Assembly (NCBI RefSeq): GCF_001654835.1
Contig: NZ_LXEP01000007.1
Span: forward strand, 1 to 64,000
Source: Buttiauxella gaviniae ATCC 51604
Lineage (GTDB): Bacteria > Pseudomonadota > Gammaproteobacteria > Enterobacterales > Enterobacteriaceae
Direction of reading: 5' to 3'
DNA: 64,000 nt
Shown here: piece by piece, positions 59,784 through 64,000 of the stretch
Numbering within the stretch: position 1 is the stretch's first letter
How the letters are laid out: the number at the start of each line of letters is the position of its first letter
Made by a program: the position numbers and the translations under genes
The notes under the pieces: model-generated
Databases searched by the model: none
The model's input: the letters and a program-made list of their open reading frames with translations, nothing else
Told to the model about the DNA's origin: nothing

Positions 59784-60932
59784 ATGAGTCTGAAAGATAA
59801 AACCCAACACATCTTTGCCGAACAATTTGGTTATCCGGCGACCCACACAATTCAGGCTCCGGGCCGGGTTAACCTGATTGGCGAGCACACTGATTACAAT
59901 GATGGCTTTGTTCTGCCGTGCGCTATCGATTACCAGACGGTTATCAGCTGCGCGAAGCGTGATGACCGCATGGTGCGTGTTATCGCAGCCGATTACGATA
60001 ACCAGACAGATGAGTTTTCGCTCGATAAACCCATCATGAGCAACGACACCCAGCAGTGGTCCAACTATGTTCGCGGTGTGGTTAAACATCTGCAAAAACG
60101 CGATAAAAACTTCGGCGGTGCAGATTTAGTGATTAGCGGTAACGTGCCACAAGGTGCAGGCCTGAGTTCATCGGCATCGCTGGAAGTGGCAGTGGGCACG
60201 GTGTTCCAGAAGTTATATCACCTGGCACTTGATGGTTCGCAAATTGCCCTGAATGGACAGGAAGCAGAGAACCAGTTTGTGGGCTGTAACTGCGGCATTA
60301 TGGATCAGCTGATTTCAGCATTAGGCAAAAAAGATCATGCATTGCTGATCGACTGCCGCACGCTCGGCACCAAAGCCGTTTCAATGCCAAAAGGTGTGGC
60401 TGTGCTCATCATCAACAGTAACTTCAAACGCACTCTGGTTGGCAGTGAATACAATACTCGTCGCGAGCAATGCGAAACCGGTGCGCGTTTCTTCACTCAG
60501 AAAGCACTGCGCGATGTTGAGCTCTCCAAGTTTAATGAAGTCGCTCATGAGCTTGACCCGATTGTTGCGAAACGCGTACGCCATGTCCTGACTGAAAATA
60601 TCCGCACCGTAGAAGCTGCTGATGCGTTGGCAAAAGGTGATTTGAAACGTATGGGCGTGCTGATGGCTGAATCTCACGCTTCTATGCGCGATGATTTCGA
60701 AATCACCGTGCCGCAAATCGACACCTTAGTTGAAATCGTCAAAGCCACTATCGGTGACAAAGGCGGCGTGCGTATGACCGGCGGCGGCTTCGGTGGTTGT
60801 ATCGTAGCGCTGATTCCGGAAGATTTGGTTCCAACGGTTAAACAGGCTGTCGAAAAACAGTACGAAGCGAAAACCGGTATCAAAGAAACCTTCTATGTAT
60901 GCAAACCTTCGGAGGGTGCAGGCCAATGCTAA
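59784..60932 (+). CDS. galK: Galactokinase
   Basis: GHMP-family kinase of 382 aa making galactose 1-phosphate. Signature motifs: [20 protein letters not shown] (galactose-binding), [18 protein letters not shown] (ATP-binding) and [13 protein letters not shown] (motif 3). It starts 3 nt after galT and overlaps galM by 7 nt. Confidence 0.98.
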   Translation: MSLKDKTQHIFAEQFGYPATHTIQAPGRVNLIGEHTDYNDGFVLPCAIDYQTVISCAKRDDRMVRVIAADYDNQTDEFSLDKPIMSNDTQQWSNYVRGVVKHLQKRDKNFGGADLVISGNVPQGAGLSSSASLEVAVGTVFQKLYHLALDGSQIALNGQEAENQFVGCNCGIMDQLISALGKKDHALLIDCRTLGTKAVSMPKGVAVLIINSNFKRTLVGSEYNTRREQCETGARFFTQKALRDVELSKFNEVAHELDPIVAKRVRHVLTENIRTVEAADALAKGDLKRMGVLMAESHASMRDDFEITVPQIDTLVEIVKATIGDKGGVRMTGGGFGGCIVALIPEDLVPTVKQAVEKQYEAKTGIKETFYVCKPSEGAGQC

Positions 60933-61966
60933 AAGAAACACCACAGCTCGCACCTGACGGGCAGCCCTTCCGCATCTCCACTCTGCGCAATAGCGCGGGG
61001 CTGGTGGTCACAGTAATGGACTGGGGCGCAACCTTGCTGTCATGCCGCGTGCCGATGAAAGATGGAACGGTGCGTGAAACGCTGCTTGGCTGTGAAACGC
61101 CAGAAGATTATCTGAATCAGGCCGCTTATCTGGGCGCCACTGTCGGCCGTTATGCCAACCGCATTGCGAACAGCCAGTTTGAGCGCGATGGCGTCACTAT
61201 TAACGTGACAGCAAATCAGGGTGCACATCAGTTGCATGGTGGACCTGATGGTTTTGACAAACGCCGCTGGCGGATTGTGCGCCAGAATGAGCATGAAGTG
61301 CTATATACACTTGATTCTCAAGATGGCGACCAGGGATTCCCCGGCGAGTTGCGCGCAACTGCGCGTTATGCGCTTACCGAAGATAACTGCATCACCGTCG
61401 AATTCCGTGCCAAAACCAGTAAACCATGCCCGGTAAATCTGACTAATCACGCTTATTTCAATCTCGATGGTAAGCAAAATGATATTCGCCAACATCGTCT
61501 TCAATTGCTCGCGGATAGCTATTTACCAGTCGATAGCAACGGTATCCCGCAAGCTGGACTTGCCGATGTTACGAATACAGGCTTTGATTTCCGCACGGTA
61601 AAAACTATCGCCGATGATTTCCTACATGACAACGACCAGCTGTTGGTGAAAGGCTACGACCACGCTTTCTTGTTGCAGGCGCAAGGCGATGCCAGCCAAC
61701 CAGCTGCACACGTCTGGTCGAGCGATAATAAACTGCAAATGACGGTCTATACCACAGCTCCTGCCCTGCAGTTTTATAGTGGCAATTACCTGGAAGGAAC
61801 GCCAGCAAGAGAGCAAGGTACCTATAGTGCTTATCAGGGCCTGGCGCTCGAAAGCGAGTTCCTGCCGGACAGCCCAAATCACCCTGAATGGCCACAACCC
61901 GATTGCTGGTTACAGCCAAATGAAGAGTATTTAAGCGTTACGGAATACGAGTTTATTGCACTTTAA
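60926..61966 (+). CDS. galM: Aldose 1-epimerase (mutarotase)
   Basis: Interconverts alpha and beta galactose; 346 aa. Catalytic His in [19 protein letters not shown] and [13 protein letters not shown], and catalytic Glu in [19 protein letters not shown]. The start ATG at 60926 overlaps the end of galK, so translation is coupled. It is the last gene of galETKM. Confidence 0.96.
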   Translation: MLKETPQLAPDGQPFRISTLRNSAGLVVTVMDWGATLLSCRVPMKDGTVRETLLGCETPEDYLNQAAYLGATVGRYANRIANSQFERDGVTINVTANQGAHQLHGGPDGFDKRRWRIVRQNEHEVLYTLDSQDGDQGFPGELRATARYALTEDNCITVEFRAKTSKPCPVNLTNHAYFNLDGKQNDIRQHRLQLLADSYLPVDSNGIPQAGLADVTNTGFDFRTVKTIADDFLHDNDQLLVKGYDHAFLLQAQGDASQPAAHVWSSDNKLQMTVYTTAPALQFYSGNYLEGTPAREQGTYSAYQGLALESEFLPDSPNHPEWPQPDCWLQPNEEYLSVTEYEFIAL

Positions 61967-61972
61967 ATTTCT

Positions 61973-61993
61973 CGCCCTCCGCAATGGAGGGCG
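61973..61993 (+). terminator. Terminator after galM
   Basis: cgccctcc-gcaat-ggagggcg hairpin followed by attctta. Confidence 0.75.
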
Positions 61994-62129
61994 ATTCTTA
62001 TCCTGATCGCTGGATTTCCCACCATTTAGCGACAAAAATATAACAACCATTCACATCCACCTTACACTCCACACTCTTTTTCGCTATGTTAAACGTTTAG
62101 CATTGCCGCTTGCCCCTTCGCGGCAATAT

Positions 62130-62148
62130 AATGATAATCGTTATCATT
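62130..62148. promoter_or_regulatory. Fur box upstream of gpmA
   Basis: AATGATAATCGTTATCATT is a perfect inverted repeat matching the Fur consensus core, 28 bp upstream of the gpmA start. gpmA is Fur-controlled in E. coli, and the site here is nearly ideal. Confidence 0.85.
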
Positions 62149-62175
62149 AATCGCAGGCTTATTAAGGAGTAAACT

Positions 62176-62928
62176 ATGGCTGTTACTAAGCTGGTTCTGG
62201 TTCGTCACGGTGAAAGCCAGTGGAACAACGAAAACCGCTTCACAGGTTGGTATGACGTTGATCTATCTGAGAAAGGCAAAACTGAAGCGAAAGCTGCAGG
62301 TAAACTGCTGAAAGATGAAGGTTACTCTTTCGATTTTGCTTATACCTCAGTGCTGAAACGTGCCATCCATACACTGTGGAATATCCTCGATGAACTTGAT
62401 CAGGCATGGCTGCCAGTTGAGAAGTCCTGGAAGTTGAACGAGCGCCACTACGGTGCACTTCAGGGTCTGAACAAAGCTGAAACTGCTGAGAAATACGGTG
62501 ATGAGCAAGTTAAGCAATGGCGTCGTGGCTTTGCGATCACACCTCCAGAACTGACGCGTGATGACGAACGTTTCCCAGGCCATGACCCACGTTATGCAAG
62601 CCTGAGCGATAAAGAGTTGCCGGTAACTGAAAGCCTGGCGCTAACTATCGATCGCGTTATCCCTTACTGGAACGAAACCATTCTGCCACGCATGAAAAGC
62701 GGTGAGCGTGTGATTGTGGCCGCTCACGGTAACTCACTGCGTGCATTGGTTAAATTCCTCGATAACCTGAGCGAAGACGAAATTCTTGAGCTGAATATCC
62801 CAACTGGCGTGCCGTTGGTATATGAGTTCGATGAGAACTTCAAACCGCTGAAGCGTTACTATCTGGGCAATGCTGATGAAATCGCAGCAAAAGCCGCAGC
62901 GGTAGCAAACCAGGGTAAAGCGAAGTAA
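62176..62928 (+). CDS. gpmA: 2,3-bisphosphoglycerate-dependent phosphoglycerate mutase
   Basis: Glycolytic enzyme interconverting 3- and 2-phosphoglycerate; 250 aa. The phospho-His is in [10 protein letters not shown] and the second His in [13 protein letters not shown], as in all dPGM enzymes. It ends in an Ala/Lys-rich tail as in E. coli. Confidence 0.98.
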   Translation: MAVTKLVLVRHGESQWNNENRFTGWYDVDLSEKGKTEAKAAGKLLKDEGYSFDFAYTSVLKRAIHTLWNILDELDQAWLPVEKSWKLNERHYGALQGLNKAETAEKYGDEQVKQWRRGFAITPPELTRDDERFPGHDPRYASLSDKELPVTESLALTIDRVIPYWNETILPRMKSGERVIVAAHGNSLRALVKFLDNLSEDEILELNIPTGVPLVYEFDENFKPLKRYYLGNADEIAAKAAAVANQGKAK

Positions 62929-62942
62929 TTCGTTAGATGTGG

Positions 62943-62974
62943 AAAAGGCGTGGTTCTCACCACGCCTTTTTTAT
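62943..62974. terminator. Terminator between gpmA and aroG
   Basis: aaaaggcgtggt pairs with accacgcctttt around tctc, followed by T residues. It lies between convergent genes and can work both ways. Confidence 0.9.
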
Positions 62975-62991
62975 TGTTATCGCGTTAAAAC

Positions 62992-64000
62992 TTAGCCGCG
63001 GCGTGCTTTTACTGCATCAGCTAACTGGCGCAGTACAGTTTCGGTATCTTCCCAACCAATACATGCATCGGTCACGCTCTTGCCATAAACCAGCGGCTCA
63101 CTACCTTCCAGGTTCTGGTTGCCTTCTACAAGGTGACTTTCAATCATCACACCAGTAATCGCGGCATCACCACCAGAAATTTGCTGGCAAACATCTGCGC
63201 ACACTTCCATTTGCTTCTTAAATTGCTTGCTGCTGTTCGCGTGGCTGAAGTCGATCATCACTTGGGCAGGCAGGCCAGCTTTTTGCAGATCGGTTTTCAC
63301 CTGAGCCACATGCGCTGCGCTGTAGTTTGGCTCTTTGCCGCCGCGCAAGATGATGTGGCAGTCGCCGTTTCCGCTGGTAGTCACGATAGCAGAGTGGCCC
63401 CATTTGGTCACAGACAGGAAGCAGTGCGGCGCACCAGCTGCATTGATCGCATCGATCGCAACTTTCATGGTCCCGTCTGTGCCATTTTTGAAGCCAACCG
63501 GGCATGAAAGGCCAGACGCCAGTTCACGGTGAACCTGAGATTCTGTAGTACGTGCACCAATGGCACCCCAGCTCATCAAGTCCGCCAGATACTGCGGGGT
63601 GATCATATCCAGGAACTCACCTGCCGCTGGCAGACCAGAGTCGTTGATATCCAGCAATAACTTACGGGCAATACGCAAGCCATCGTTGATCTGGTAGCTG
63701 CTGTCCATATGTGGATCGTTGATCAAACCTTTCCAGCCCACCGTTGTACGTGGTTTTTCGAAGTAGACACGCATAACGATTTCCAGCTCACCTTGCAATT
63801 CTTCACGCAGTGTCAACAAGCGCGCGCCATACTCTTTCGCCGCTTTGATATCGTGAATTGAGCAAGGGCCAATGACAACCAGCAGACGATCATCATTTCC
63901 TTTCAGAATCTTATGAATCGCTTTGCGCGCACCAGATACAGTTGCGGCGGCTTTTTCAGTGGCGGGGAATTTTTCGAGCAGCGCTACTGGCGGTAAAAGT
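62992..64000 (-). CDS. aroG: Phe-sensitive DAHP synthase, 5'-truncated by the window edge
   Basis: First enzyme of aromatic amino-acid synthesis, joining PEP and erythrose 4-phosphate. The stop is at 62992, and the frame runs off the end at 64000; about the first 15 residues are missing, the visible protein starting at LLPPVALLEKFPAT. Conserved blocks: VVIGPCSIHD (metal Cys), GARTTESQVHRELASG, SVTKWGHSAIV, and VMIDFSHANSSKQ. An internal Met at 63819 is not the start. The neighbourhood gpmA-aroG is as in E. coli. Confidence 0.97.
   Translation of the reverse strand, partial: LLPPVALLEKFPATEKAAATVSGARKAIHKILKGNDDRLLVVIGPCSIHDIKAAKEYGARLLTLREELQGELEIVMRVYFEKPRTTVGWKGLINDPHMDSSYQINDGLRIARKLLLDINDSGLPAAGEFLDMITPQYLADLMSWGAIGARTTESQVHRELASGLSCPVGFKNGTDGTMKVAIDAINAAGAPHCFLSVTKWGHSAIVTTSGNGDCHIILRGGKEPNYSAAHVAQVKTDLQKAGLPAQVMIDFSHANSSKQFKKQMEVCADVCQQISGGDAAITGVMIESHLVEGNQNLEGSEPLVYGKSVTDACIGWEDTETVLRQLADAVKARRG

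Noticed and set aside
62992-63819. aroG as a complete 275-aa gene starting at 63819
   Set aside because: The homologous frame continues without a stop to the window edge and includes the conserved VVIGPCSIHD block, so the gene is simply cut by the window.

Overview
The window is chromosomal DNA from a member of the Enterobacteriaceae that is close to, but not, Escherichia coli. Gene order and protein sequence follow the E. coli cirA-lysP-yeiE-yeiH-nfo-yeiI-psuTGK-fruAKB-setB-yeiW-efpL-yeiQ-yeiR-lpxT-mepS-pdeN-yejABEF-yejG-bcr-rsuA-radD-rplY-yejKLM-proL segment almost gene for gene. The species cannot be fixed from the sequence alone.

Region by region: 1-221 is a structured non-coding end. 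222-2192 is cirA. 2414-11105 is a complete yiaKLX1X2PQRS catabolic cluster with its divergent IclR-type repressor yiaJ, inserted between cirA and lysP; it takes 2,3-diketo-L-gulonate/L-ascorbate-type substrates to D-xylulose 5-phosphate. 11162-12631 is lysP. 12839-14673 is a two-gene accessory insert: a thioester/acyl-CoA reductase-like SDR and an unrecognised membrane protein. 14810-22160 holds yeiE/yeiH, nfo, yeiI and the pseudouridine genes psuT-psuG-psuK, with rihB, yeiL and one nucleoside-transporter paralog absent. 22446-26222 is the fructose PTS operon fruBKA with two Cra boxes. 26594-34702 holds setB, yeiW, efpL, an Lrp/DUF2000 divergent pair, a divergent uxuA/yeiQ pair for fructuronate breakdown, yeiR and lpxT. 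35124-51443 runs from mepS to yejM, followed by tRNA-Pro(GGG).

After the tRNA, E. coli-type synteny breaks. The window continues with umuDC, yjiN, acrZ, modE, modF, galETKM, gpmA and the 3' part of aroG, which lie near 17 min in E. coli, whereas yejM lies near 49 min. The polarity of the two halves is what an inversion around the replication terminus, with breakpoints at acrZ/modA and proL/narP, would produce. modABC is not in its usual place beside acrZ.

The most interesting locus is the SOS-controlled umuDC at this junction. It has a perfect 20-bp LexA palindrome, and the only well-placed start codon opens a 17-codon leader. The leader's stop overlaps an ATG that would make a UmuD already lacking its N-terminal arm. 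The encoded UmuD also has Arg in place of the catalytic Lys and an altered cleavage site. This looks like a mutagenic polymerase whose RecA-dependent activation step has been bypassed. All functional statements are inferred from sequence and family knowledge; no database search was run.
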